A program made the position numbers and the translations under genes. DNA of 64,000 nucleotides from Nereocystis luetkeana (taxonomy: Eukaryota > Sar > Phaeophyceae > Laminariales > Laminariaceae): NCBI GenBank assembly GCA_031213475.1, contig JARUPZ010000021.1, positions 6,858,438 through 6,922,437 of the forward strand, read 5' to 3'. Below the pieces are notes generated by a model. The model was not told the DNA's origin. It saw nothing but the letters and a program-made list of their open reading frames with translations, and made no database searches. This document shows, in pieces, positions 1 through 9,417 of the stretch (positions are counted from its first letter, which is position 1; every line of letters begins with the position of its first letter).

Positions 1-71
1 AGTTTCGGCCCGCGGACCGCGCCGGGATTGGCGTCTCTCTCCCGCGCAGCTTTTGTGGCCTGCGCCAGAGC
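1..71 (-). CDS. Partial exon 2 of an unidentified minus-strand gene, cut by the window edge
   Basis: On the minus strand a pyrimidine-containing acceptor ending CGCAG lies at 77-72. It is followed by open reading frame beginning ALAQATKAARERD, rich in Ala and charged residues and probably helical. The preceding exon (1930-2178) leaves its donor in phase 0, and phase 0 here gives a continuous reading frame to the window edge. I do not recognise the family. All three frames are open over this short stretch, so the frame rests only on the phase of the partner exon. Confidence 0.4.
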
Positions 72-1929
72 CTGCGTTTTGGAACAACACAGTCGTAAAA
101 AAGTCGAGAGCCAACCAAACGAAGCTCAATAAGACGCGAGTTGAGGAGGAACCGAAGAGCTGAAACGTTTTGGCGGCATCAAACGCGAACCGTAGTTGGG
201 GTGGGGGGAGGAGAGAGCCCTCTGCTGTGCGACTCCGGATCTGAGATACGACTCACATCACGGGGGACCGTAGTAAACAGGACCAAAAAAATGTTAGTAA
301 AAACAGGAAAATATATACATGATTTTGTGTATCGTAGGTCCCATCTACTATGGTCCCCTGTGGTAAGAGGGTGGGAGAGGAAAGAAGGACCAAGATACCC
401 AGGGGGATGGAAAAAAAAAACGAGACGATAAATCCAGCCAAGGTACAGAGGTGGTTCCAACATTTTGTGGGGGGGAAACAAATTGCTGGGGCAGGAGGCC
501 TCAGCCAATCCCACACCAGGGGCTGTTTCTTAAGCTTTATCATCATCAGAAGGTCAGTAGTGTATATAAGATGCCAACGTGGGTGCCTGGTTGGCACTGG
601 TACTCGCGAATATCCAACACCCGCGGCGCAACACAGCTGTTTACAGCTTGGCTCGGTAGCGGATTTGCGTAATCAAAGAGTCGTTGAGTTTCCGGCTGGC
701 TCACGCCATATGCCTATATTACAACCATGTGACCCCCGCATCCACGTTTCCACCGCTCTTTAACCCTTTTAGAACCGCAGTCCCGTTTTGGGGACAAACC
801 ACTCAAATATCAAGTAGTTTGTCCCCAAAACGGGACAGCGGTACTAAAGGGGTTAAACTCCCTCTACCTTTCTAGTACCGCACTGTACAGAAGCCTACAT
901 AATACTCTAATTCCAAGTGTTTTGTCCGGACAACGGGACTGCACTCCTATCGTAAGAGGGGTGAGACAGCGTATCAAGAGAGTACTGATTTAGTTTTTCG
1001 GTTTGAAGCTCGTGTCGGCCAAGCCGGCATCATTTCGCCTGGGGCAGATCGTCTACCGATCATGTACAGACCATCTTACAGATCATTCCCACTTAATTAT
1101 CTAGATTATTCAAGGCAGATCTATCTGCTATTCCCGATTTGGAATGATCTAACTCCAATTTTCCGGGTGGGACCCATATAGTTATGCTTCGAAGTATAAT
1201 TTTGTATGACCTAGGACAGGTTTCCTGGGTTGAATCTGTACCACTATGCACACCAGTATCTTGCATAAACTCTCAAAACGGCAGGCGAGGAACTTGATGA
1301 GATATCTCTCTGGAAATTATCTATCTGTACATCAACTGATATGTCGGAAGCGTGAACACTTTCATTTGCCCGGGCTTCAGGCTCGCCCACCAACACCGGC
1401 GATTCGACTCGGCCGAACATCGTCTCGCGCCGGCGTACACAAGGGGCAAATCATTTCGCACCGAGGTATATCTCCTGGAAACCCATCAAACGTCTGTCAG
1501 TGCACAGCGTCGATATGAGGTGTGCTCAATAGTAATCAAGCGTCGCGGTCGCCCCCTCTCTCGAACCAACCCCCCTGCAACTCATCCTTCCTTCTGTAAC
1601 TCCAACTGTTGGCCCTGAAAAACACGTTGACCTACATGATAAGGGGTAGCGGTTGTCGGCCGAATCATTTCAGCTCCTCAACTCAGACAGCGTATTCCTA
1701 CTATCGTCGGACTGGAAAATTGCGTTTGACACTGTTTCTTCAAAGTACACCTGCAGTATGCCATGTATAGCAAATGGTTCATCTGGACTGCACTTTCAAG
1801 CTTCTCAAGGTCAGATTACTGCAGTACTGAGGTAGTGAGCTCCTCAGAGAAGGAGCCTCAGAAGGCAAACTCAGGTGCTACCACCCCCATCGCAGTATGC
1901 ACGTCCCTCGCAAAAGCAGGCCAACTTAC
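72..1929. other. Putative intron; includes MITE copies and an AGATCAT-rich patch
   Basis: No coding signal was seen. It contains a degenerate family B palindrome (about 258-365), a family A palindrome (760-856) and an AGATC/GATCAT-rich stretch (about 1040-1230) like those elsewhere in the window. Confidence 0.5.
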
Positions 1930-2178
1930 CTGTCCCTCGGTCGAGAGCGCTGCCCCCGCGCTTGTCAGCAACGGCACCAGTTTTCCGTCCGAAGGCCTAT
2001 CACCCAACCGATACAGAGACGCCTCCCATCGCTTGCTGCGGGGATCGAACATGGTTCGCCGATACATGTGGCGGAAACCCCCCAGGAGGCGTCTCTGTTG
2101 GTACCTGAGTTTCATGCAGAGGTCGAGAGGGGGGGACGATTGCACCGAGTCGGAGGCGACAAGACCCGGTATGTACAT
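1930..2178 (-). CDS. Exon 1 (probable) of an unidentified gene running off the left edge
   Basis: Open minus-strand frame from an ATG at 2178-2176 to a strong GTAAGT donor at 1929, 83 codons. The peptide has ordinary protein composition: a basic segment around YQQRRLLGGFRHMYRRT, then DPRSKRWEASLYRLGDR, then a small-residue stretch ending STEGQ. Splicing across a 1858-nt intron to the exon at 71 keeps frame. No family was recognised. The start is uncertain: the frame stays open upstream of this ATG, so the segment could instead be an internal exon with an acceptor I did not find. Gene and exon are inferred from splice sites and composition only. Confidence 0.5.
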
Positions 2179-2834
2179 CCTCGTTTGGATGCTAGTGTTC
2201 CATATTACATGGCGAGAGTAAAATAGGTCGTTTTTTTTAAGCAAAAATCGCATAGTACTTCGAAAAAATCGTATAAATAGTCGCTGACAGTAAGCTACTG
2301 TTAGGTGTGGGCGTAAGGTCCATATCGACCAGAAACCGGTGGCATGGTGAATACTATGGGTTTTTTTTCGACACATATCAACCAACAGACCGGAGGATTG
2401 TCAGCAATTCCGCTCCAAAGTAACTTGAATATAGTATACCGGAAGGCCAGCATTGCATCGCTTTTTAACTCCTGATACGTCACGAATTGACGGTCCATAG
2501 TGTGCCCAGACGTATAAAAGCATATGCTCTACACAAATTTACCAAACCGGAATGTTTTTTCCGCTTGATGCTGATCTCAAAAACAGCGATAGGTGTGACT
2601 TTAAGCGTTTTTCGGTATAACGTACCCCGATGTGGAGCGCATCGTCTGATAAGAAGAATCGATGCTACAGAAACCTAGTTCGTGGTATGCCGCACACCGA
2701 CAAAACAAAAATCACTCCAGTCGTACACCTGAGTAAAGAGTACCTGCCACCTTGGTGAAAAAAGTCTAGTTTTCTGTATACATAATAAAACGAGAAACTC
2801 GACACGAAACAAGAAAAAAACGAACTACAGGAGG

Positions 2835-3347
2835 TTGCGGAAAAAAAAGAAAGAAGAGTTCTTCACCCGCACGGGGAAAACAATAGGAGAAGCGTGGAGA
2901 GACAAGTGGACCGAGAACGTAGCGGATCGCCGCGACTATCGTGCGATGGAGCGACGTCATGATGGTGCTGCCCGTGCACGCGACGAGACTGTGGCAAAAT
3001 GTGCTGCGGAGACCGAATCTCGCCAATCGGTGGCCGACAGTTTAGCCGAGGAGCGAAAATTATCAATGAAAACCGAGGAGCGGCTGCGACTTGACACGGC
3101 AGCAAAGTTGTCCGAGGAGTGTCAACAGCGGCCGCACCCGGAGGCAGATACGCGTGCAGCACTAGCGGTGCTGGCAGCCGAGGAGGGGCGGAGGCGGCAT
3201 TGGTGGCGAGGGTGGCGAGACTGTCGGAGGAGATGGATCGTCACCTTCCATCTCCTCCTCCTCCTCCTCCCACTGCTGTGCTGTCTGTTGCTACTGCTCA
3301 TCCAACCCTTTTTATATCCCATACGAACGTTTCTCCTCGTTTTCTAA
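2835..3347 (+). CDS. Possible coiled-coil ORF with a hydrophobic C-terminal segment
   Basis: The ORF encodes 170 residues. Roughly residues 30-100 are rich in Glu, Arg, Lys and Ala with coiled-coil-like periodicity (for example AEERKLSMKTEERLRL). After a Trp/Arg-rich patch, a run of Leu forms one potential membrane span near residues 136-155, which would suit a tail-anchored protein. The Leu run, however, comes from a CTC trinucleotide repeat, and another frame over 3119-3394 gives an equally plausible charged segment followed by poly-Pro. It may be a real gene, a frameshifted fragment of a mobile element, or chance. Low confidence; no family recognised. Confidence 0.27.
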   Translation: MRKKKKEEFFTRTGKTIGEAWRDKWTENVADRRDYRAMERRHDGAARARDETVAKCAAETESRQSVADSLAEERKLSMKTEERLRLDTAAKLSEECQQRPHPEADTRAALAVLAAEEGRRRHWWRGWRDCRRRWIVTFHLLLLLLPLLCCLLLLLIQPFLYPIRTFLLVF

Positions 3348-5229
3348 TTCTTGGTCTCCAGGAATGCTCCAGGATTTTGAGCTTTGATCTCTAATGGGAA
3401 AAAATGATGACGGCTGCTTTCAATTTTCTTCGTTGTGTTTGGTCGAAAAAAACGAAATTCATCACTGCGCACAACGTTCAACGGACACCGATATTGCTGG
3501 TACCGGCAATAACAGGGACCTCACGCGCAGACCTAACTGTAGGTGCTTGTGTACCAGTTTTTCGCGACAAAAGGGTAGAGGTGAAAGTGGGCGGACGAAT
3601 AACTCAGATCGATATCCAAACAAGACCTGTACTCGTATACACGTATCTGAAAACATACTTTTGCAAAAACTATGCGGTACAACCTGCTCCAAACGCGGTG
3701 CAACCTGAACCAGTGAGCTTCACTACCTGTAGACAATCTGTGAACGTGCGATGCCCGATATCTGGTAGCTGACGAATTGATCGAGGCGCTTGCACTGTGC
3801 GCCATGCTCGGCACGACGGGCTACCTTGTGCTTGATCACCCGAGGTTGTGCACTTTTGAGGCAATCAAGACGCCAGCAACGATATAGTGTTCCTTCCTCG
3901 TTTGGAGCTCAAAGTCCTAGTAGCAGCCGTTATGCGCAAACAGTGCTCTTTTTTGTTTGTGGACGCAATCGGATGTCTACAGCTGACTGTACAACACGGG
4001 TTCTCCCCTCTAATGCGATCGACTCCCCCCGCCCATCTCATAGTCTCACCAGTAGCTGAGGTTTGTCGACCGCACCGCGAGGGGCCTCAAGGACTCGCTC
4101 TCCTCCAGAATGCCCTTCAGCAGACTCTGCCGAGGGCAAACCCACGGCTCAAGGAGAAGCTCAGCGCGCCTGGCAGTGGTTGCAGGAAACGGTACATATG
4201 AACCCAGCTACGAGCGTTAGGCTCACCACTTCTCTATCACGGGGGGAGGGCATATAAACACAACGTTGAAGCGGTGAAGACAAAAATAAGCCGCCAGAAA
4301 TGCGAATAAGCCGCGGTATGATAGGGGACCGCCGACGCTCCCACGTTGGGGGCGCGGGTTGCCTCGTTTACGGGAGGGGGTGCATGTCATCTTATTAAAA
4401 GAAGGCGATGGAGCACGAAACCCATGCACCCTCTGATGTTTACACGGCACATTTGGTTCTGTCTACTATGTACTCCCGTAATACTGCAAGAGTGCTATTG
4501 GCGGGGGAAGCGAGTTGGTAATTTTACACGGCCGCCTGACGTATAGGCCGTGTCTCGCTTTAGAGCTGGGCAAAGCCGGAGACCCTGTAATATAGAATAT
4601 GCGAAGCCGGAGATCCGTCCCGGAGACCCGACCAAGATTTTCCGAACACACACACTTTTTTTACTTCCGAAACGAGGTTTTGTTTTTTTCAGGTACGGCC
4701 GTTCTATTCGGAGCAACCAGTTGATGTGCTGCTGTAGTTATTAATACCCACCAACGTGAGTTCCTAGGGAGAGCTAACCTATCTTCGCGAGCTAACTCCA
4801 TTTTTTTTTGTCTCTCGGAAGAGGTGCTTTCAAGCCGCTCAAGGGTTAACGTTCGTCAGCTGTTGAACAAAGAAGGTTTAAAATATCCCCGTCCCCAAGC
4901 TACCAGCAATGCCTTACAGCTCCGTTTTGGCTTCCCCCGCGCGCAACCAAACACGCACGAAAAGAACAGTCGCAACTTTTAGCTGCCACTGACGCTTGGG
5001 TCGGACTACAGGCGAGTATTTGCTGTAAACCGCAAATGCGATGAATTGTCGAACAAAAACTATTATTAGTAGCAGAGGGGTGCTTCCTTTTACTCGCGTA
5101 TCACGCTACCGTAGGTCGTCGGGCCTCGCGTGTTCTCCTCGTCGACCCAACACGGCAGAATATTGGGTGTTCCATAGGAATAACTACTCGTAAGAAAACC
5201 TATGAATACTCGGTAAGGCATTTCCTTTT

Positions 5230-5325
5230 ATGACGTACCACTCTGTCCCGAAGAATAAGAACCGTTTGGTCCTACAAATAGTGCAAAACCGATGTTTATG
5301 TTATGGGGCAGAGTGGTAAGGTACG
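5230..5325. mobile_element. Family F element (inverted 'ACTCTGTCCC ... GGGACAGAGT' type)
   Basis: About 95 bp with terminal inverted sequence: TACCACTCTGTCCC at the left pairs with GGGGCAGAGTGGTA at the right. A related copy with a different interior is at 9751-9850. No coding capacity, consistent with a MITE-like element. Confidence 0.5.
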
Positions 5326-5397
5326 TTGGGTTCGTACCCACACCGTTGAGATTTAGTCACTGAAAAATGTACAAAAAATTGCTCCACCAATCAACCA

Positions 5398-6924
5398 TCA
5401 CCTTGCATCTGCCTTCAAGCGATCCGCAGTAGATGACACCGAACACACGCTACTAGCTTCACCTCGCGCCCGACTCCGGCTCCCCTCTTTCCTGTGTCCC
5501 CCACCTTCCAGGCTCCTATCAGAACCGAGTGGGCTCATCAGTCTCGGCGAGCCCAGCGCTGACACTCGTCTGCTGCTCCCACCTGCCATTCTTTCGCCAC
5601 CCCTTGAACCCGAAGGCCGGGTTAAACCTTGGAGTTGCGGTACCCACGGCTGAAGGTGCGACTTGCTCACCCTTGGCGCGGTACCACTAGCGGTCCCGCT
5701 TCCTGAACCCACCTCCGCCGTCGGCTGTACACCCGGGGAGGCGTTTTGTTCGGCCTCCCCCGACCCCTCCCCGACCCACTTTCCCTTGAGGGTCAGGACA
5801 GCTGGGGGTAGGAGCGGGGCTGCCGATGGCGAGGGGGGTGATATGGACCATCTTTCCCGCTTGAACGTGAACAGTCGCCCCCTCCCGGCCGCTCCGGTGC
5901 CAGAGATAGCATCTGTTGCTGCGTCGGCTATCACTTGTACTGCATCTTGGAAAGTTGTGATTCCCGCGTGGCGGGCGGCGGGTCCCGCTACGGGATTCCC
6001 GTTAACTTCGACGAGAATGTCGCCGATACGGAGAACGTCGCGTGCTGCCGCAAGCCCGACGGCCTTGGAGGAGCCCAACGCTACCTCCGCTACAGCTGCA
6101 GCTGTCGCAGCTGTTGCCGCTGTTGCTGTTGCTGCTGCCGCTGTTACTGTTGTTGCTGCTGGTTCCCAAGTCGCGGCTCCGTCAAAAGCAGCCGAAAAAG
6201 AAGGTTCGTCGGTTGAAGATTCTTCGTCACGAAGATATGTGGGTCTCCTCGCGTCCATATCTGCTAGCACCCCGTCCGCGGTTGTGAACGCATGGCTGCG
6301 CTGGAGGACATCAGCCGTGCGTACAACAGGGCTGTGGGTGGCGCTGGTCGGCGTGGCGCTGCGTCTCCCAGCCGGGCGAAGATCACTCTCACCCGGGAGC
6401 TGCGGAAAGCTCTGAATGCGCAAAGCATGAGGCACTACCGAAGGGTCCGGGACAACCGAGGGCAAAGAGATTGGAGGGAGGACCGTAGGAGTGAGAAGCG
6501 CGCGTGGGGAAGCAGACTCATCATCTCTAAGCTCGGGTATAACGTTGACATTGGTAGAACTCCGATGCTCTCCTGCAAATATAGCTGGGCTGCTGCTCGT
6601 TTTCTCTGCGCCGGCCCGGTACCAGGTGGCGGTGGTAGTGGTGGTAATGGCAGTGGTGTTCGGGGCATCCGCTGTTTGGCTTGGTCGTGCAGACACTGGC
6701 GTGGTAAAATCCACAGCCCACTCGAAGGTGATACCCAAAGGCCCCGACGACGGAAATTCCACCGTGAACACGTCGAATGGATCGCTGATGCTGTTAGCGC
6801 CGCGGTCGCCCCCGCCGCTGGTTATTCGCGATGGCCGTAGTACTGATGGCGTAAATCGTCCACCAGCAACATCTTCTCTAGAGGCCGTGCTCGTCGCCGA
6901 CGAGGGTCGTCTCCCCACCGACAT
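5398..6924 (-). CDS. PDZ-domain protein with a ~215-residue insertion in the domain
   Basis: This ORF encodes 508 residues. Residues 51-72 read as PDZ strands 1-2 with a carboxylate-loop-like GPLGITF (61-67). The rest of the fold resumes only at about 284-356: AAARDVLRIGDILVEVNG is the typical central PDZ segment, followed by a helix around TTFQDAVQVIADA and a last strand RLFTFKRE. Between the halves lies low-complexity Ser/Thr/Ala/Pro sequence, including an Ala/Thr/Val run at about 256-281. The C-terminal ~150 residues are Ser/Gly/Arg-rich and probably disordered. PDZ domains bind C-terminal peptides of partner proteins, but the partner here is unknown. The ATG at 6924 is chosen because an in-frame TGA lies 18 nt upstream. 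The stop overlaps a possible AAG|GTGATG donor, so further 3' exons cannot be excluded. The antisense ORFs over this region are shadows. Confidence 0.68.
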   Translation of the reverse strand: MSVGRRPSSATSTASREDVAGGRFTPSVLRPSRITSGGGDRGANSISDPFDVFTVEFPSSGPLGITFEWAVDFTTPVSARPSQTADAPNTTAITTTTTATWYRAGAEKTSSSPAIFAGEHRSSTNVNVIPELRDDESASPRALLTPTVLPPISLPSVVPDPSVVPHALRIQSFPQLPGESDLRPAGRRSATPTSATHSPVVRTADVLQRSHAFTTADGVLADMDARRPTYLRDEESSTDEPSFSAAFDGAATWEPAATTVTAAAATATAATAATAAAVAEVALGSSKAVGLAAARDVLRIGDILVEVNGNPVAGPAARHAGITTFQDAVQVIADAATDAISGTGAAGRGRLFTFKRERWSISPPSPSAAPLLPPAVLTLKGKWVGEGSGEAEQNASPGVQPTAEVGSGSGTASGTAPRVSKSHLQPWVPQLQGLTRPSGSRGGERMAGGSSRRVSALGSPRLMSPLGSDRSLEGGGHRKEGSRSRARGEASSVCSVSSTADRLKADAR

Positions 6925-8560
6925 CCTCTCGGGCGTGATCCTTCAGGCAGGTGGTCTACCTGCAGCACGGGAATGCGTTTCTCCCCGTCTTCGTGCTCTT
7001 GTAGCTGGCACAAACACAGCTGCTGCTGCGGCGGCGGCTGGGTATTTAATTGATTGCCCACCGCTATCGATTTTTTTACGCTGTCCGCCTCATCCTTTGT
7101 TGTCGCCACCGACAGAGTGGAACGCTTATTACTCGACGATGACAGCCCCAAAGGAACTCCTCAGCCACGCGGGAAGGCCCACGCAGGGCACAGCTCATTC
7201 GGTAACTCTGTATCTTGCACTCCACGGATGCTCCAAGCGCACCATCTGTCAGCGTTTTGGATCCGCAGGATATGCCATGTCCCCGACTGGAAACCGCCAT
7301 ACAATCATCATGAAATCCCTTTTTTGGGCCACAAAGCAAGCGTGGCAAGTGCAGTGGCAATTGCAGAGCTTGCTCTCGTTGATTCACGCTACAATGAAGC
7401 TTGCGCCGGTTGCATCATTGGTGAGTGTCGGGCAATCGCACCGAACCCGCCGCGCCTGCTTGCTACTGCTGTTTGCGGTCATATGTTCCATGCTCTGTCG
7501 GTAGAGCTATCTACATTAGAATGGGCTTGTACCTAGACGTAAAACTTTTTTTTTGCTTCAGGTTACAAGCGAGCGGTCGCGGAGATGGCAACACAAACGC
7601 CTATCGCAAACGGTTCCCAAGAGCCGTGTAAACCGCCCACGGGCTAGCGTTCTGACAAGCACTACCTTGTTCTAGACGGCCAGGCGGGGACAAACGACCG
7701 GAGTTACGTAGAGAGGGTTGCGGCTGCTGCTGTACGTACAAGCCCGGCGTTTCGATCACAGGGCTATACTTAACATCTGGGATAAAGTAAACGAAACGGG
7801 GATTAATCGTACAGAAATCGGAGAGTTTTATGTCAATTTTAGTACGGCCCGAAAGGAGCTCAGCGCGGAACATGATGCATAAAAATGCAAGTACAGGCAT
7901 ACCTCTCTGAGCGGGTATGTAAGAACCGTGAAGTCTTCATATTAATATGTAAATGATCCTTATATTTCCGTCCAAAGCGGTGTTATTTGAGCGCACACTC
8001 AAGGCTTCGCTCTGCCCGCGGGTCCCAGTGAGACTTCTTGGAGTTTGGCTAACCCTCTGACCCACTTCGCTTCCTCGTGGCGATTCGATTTAATTGATAA
8101 TCCACGGTTTTGAGGTCACCCTGTCACCCTTGACCCGCACACAGTGTTCGTCGGCTGGGCCTGCCTGTGATGTGTAGGGGTGGGTGGCACAAGAACGCAT
8201 TCAAAACCAGATTTATACGTACATGATGCACACCAGTTTATGATACAACATTCAGTATTGCGACATAAAAAGCTACCACAGCTGCTAGCAGTACGTGTAA
8301 AATACGAGGCCACAGCAATAAAGCGCGGACAAACTACCGCACACGCGTGATGATGCTTCCTGCTTTGCTGGCGGGCGGGCGGCAGGCGTGTGCGTGTACA
8401 GCGTTGTGGCCAACTGGTTGTATGCAGCACGCGCCCTGCGCTGCTCGTGTGCTGCTTGTTGCCGTGTGCTGTTTGCTGTCTGTGGTGTCTATGTTGCGTG
8501 CGTATGTATTGGTGATACAAAAATAGAGTTGTTTCGTTGACATAAGAGATTTAATTTAAT

Positions 8561-8655
8561 AGCCCTTTTAGAACTGCAGTCCCGTTTTGGGGACAAAACA
8601 CTCAATTTTCAAGTAGTTTGCCCCCTAAACGGGACTGCGGTCCTAAGAGGGTTAA
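8561..8655. mobile_element. Family A palindromic MITE
   Basis: Imperfect palindrome starting with an AGCCCTTTTAGAAC-type arm and closing with GTCCTAAGAGGGTTAA, centred on CTCAATTTTCAAGTAG. Confidence 0.65.
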
Positions 8656-8867
8656 GCGTCGGGATAATGCTCGGTGCGTGTAGGCCAATAAAACAGAGAG
8701 GCGAAAGTTACCGCTTTTTCGGATCAAATCCTACCTTCCCTAAAGGGTACTTTTTTGCCCTTTCTTTGTTTAGATTCCTAAAAAGAATACCTCGGGATAA
8801 TCTTTGAAGAAGTAAAAGTAAAAAAAAAAAACGCAAAACGCTCTTACCAGTATGATATAATACCCCC

Positions 8868-8985
8868 ACCGAAGTGTCGGGTACCGGTATTGACTTTTGT
8901 ACCGAAGTTACCGAGGCGTCGGGTACCGGTATCGAGGTCACACCGAAGTTACCCACGTGGTGGGTACTGGTATCAATTTCGTACT
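8868..8985. repeat. Tandem repeat, about three ~40-bp units
   Basis: Three degenerate units sharing CCGAAGT...GGGTACCGGTAT. Non-coding. Confidence 0.55.
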
Positions 8986-9196
8986 GAACCTTGCCGGAGT
9001 GTACCCCGGTAAGGTTCGGCAGGGTATTTTACCGAGAAATTACCCCGGGTACTATTTGTTACATACCTCACCGAACAGCCCCTTGTAAAATTGCACCAGG
9101 TACTGATTATTATTTTTTTTCAACAGAGATGCACGTACACGCTCCGCCCTAATCCGCCCCCCGTCCTTCCGCCTCTCTTTGCTCTGTAACCGTTTC

Positions 9197-9232
9197 CTGC
9201 TGCTGCTGCTGCTGCTGCTACTACTACTACTA

Positions 9233-9302
<70 letters not shown>
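9197..9302. repeat. (CTG)n followed by (CTA)n microsatellite
   Basis: Seven CTG units run into about thirty CTA units with one CCA interruption. It lies about 45 bp before the first recognised exon of the membrane-protein gene. Confidence 0.95.
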
Positions 9303-9345
9303 GGCTACCTCTGGTGGTGCTGCTAAACGGACCGCGACGGGGCAG

Positions 9346-9417
9346 TACTCCACAGGAGCGGTGCTAATGAGTGCCTGCCTCAAGTACCAGCTCGTTGACG
9401 GCCTGAGGAGGTCGAAG
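9346..9417 (+). CDS. Membrane-protein gene, first recognised exon
   Basis: Acceptor GGGGCAG at 9339-9345, donor AAG|GTGGCT at 9418. It encodes 24 residues (YSTGAVLMSACLKYQLVDG...), phase 0 in and out. The donor is weak and the exon could extend 5'. Confidence 0.4.

Larger units (their letters stand above)
2179..5397. other. Mostly non-coding stretch between two minus-strand genes
   Basis: Apart from the doubtful ORF at 2835-3347, I see only AT-richer unique sequence and one family F element near 5230-5325. No RNA gene or recognisable protein was found. Confidence 0.45.
6925..9345. other. Intergenic region without a confident gene
   Basis: It contains a family A palindrome (8561-8655), a short tandem repeat (8868-8985) and a long CTG/CTA array (9197-9302). 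Minus-strand sequence at 6965-7151 has a plausible Ser- and Gln-containing peptide ending in a CAG|GTAGAC donor, and could be an upstream exon or 5' leader of the PDZ gene. I could not link it in frame. Confidence 0.4.

Noticed and set aside
6491..7504. 337-codon plus-strand ORF
   Set aside because: Its first 430 nt are antisense to the PDZ gene, composition is arbitrary, and no splice or domain logic supports it.
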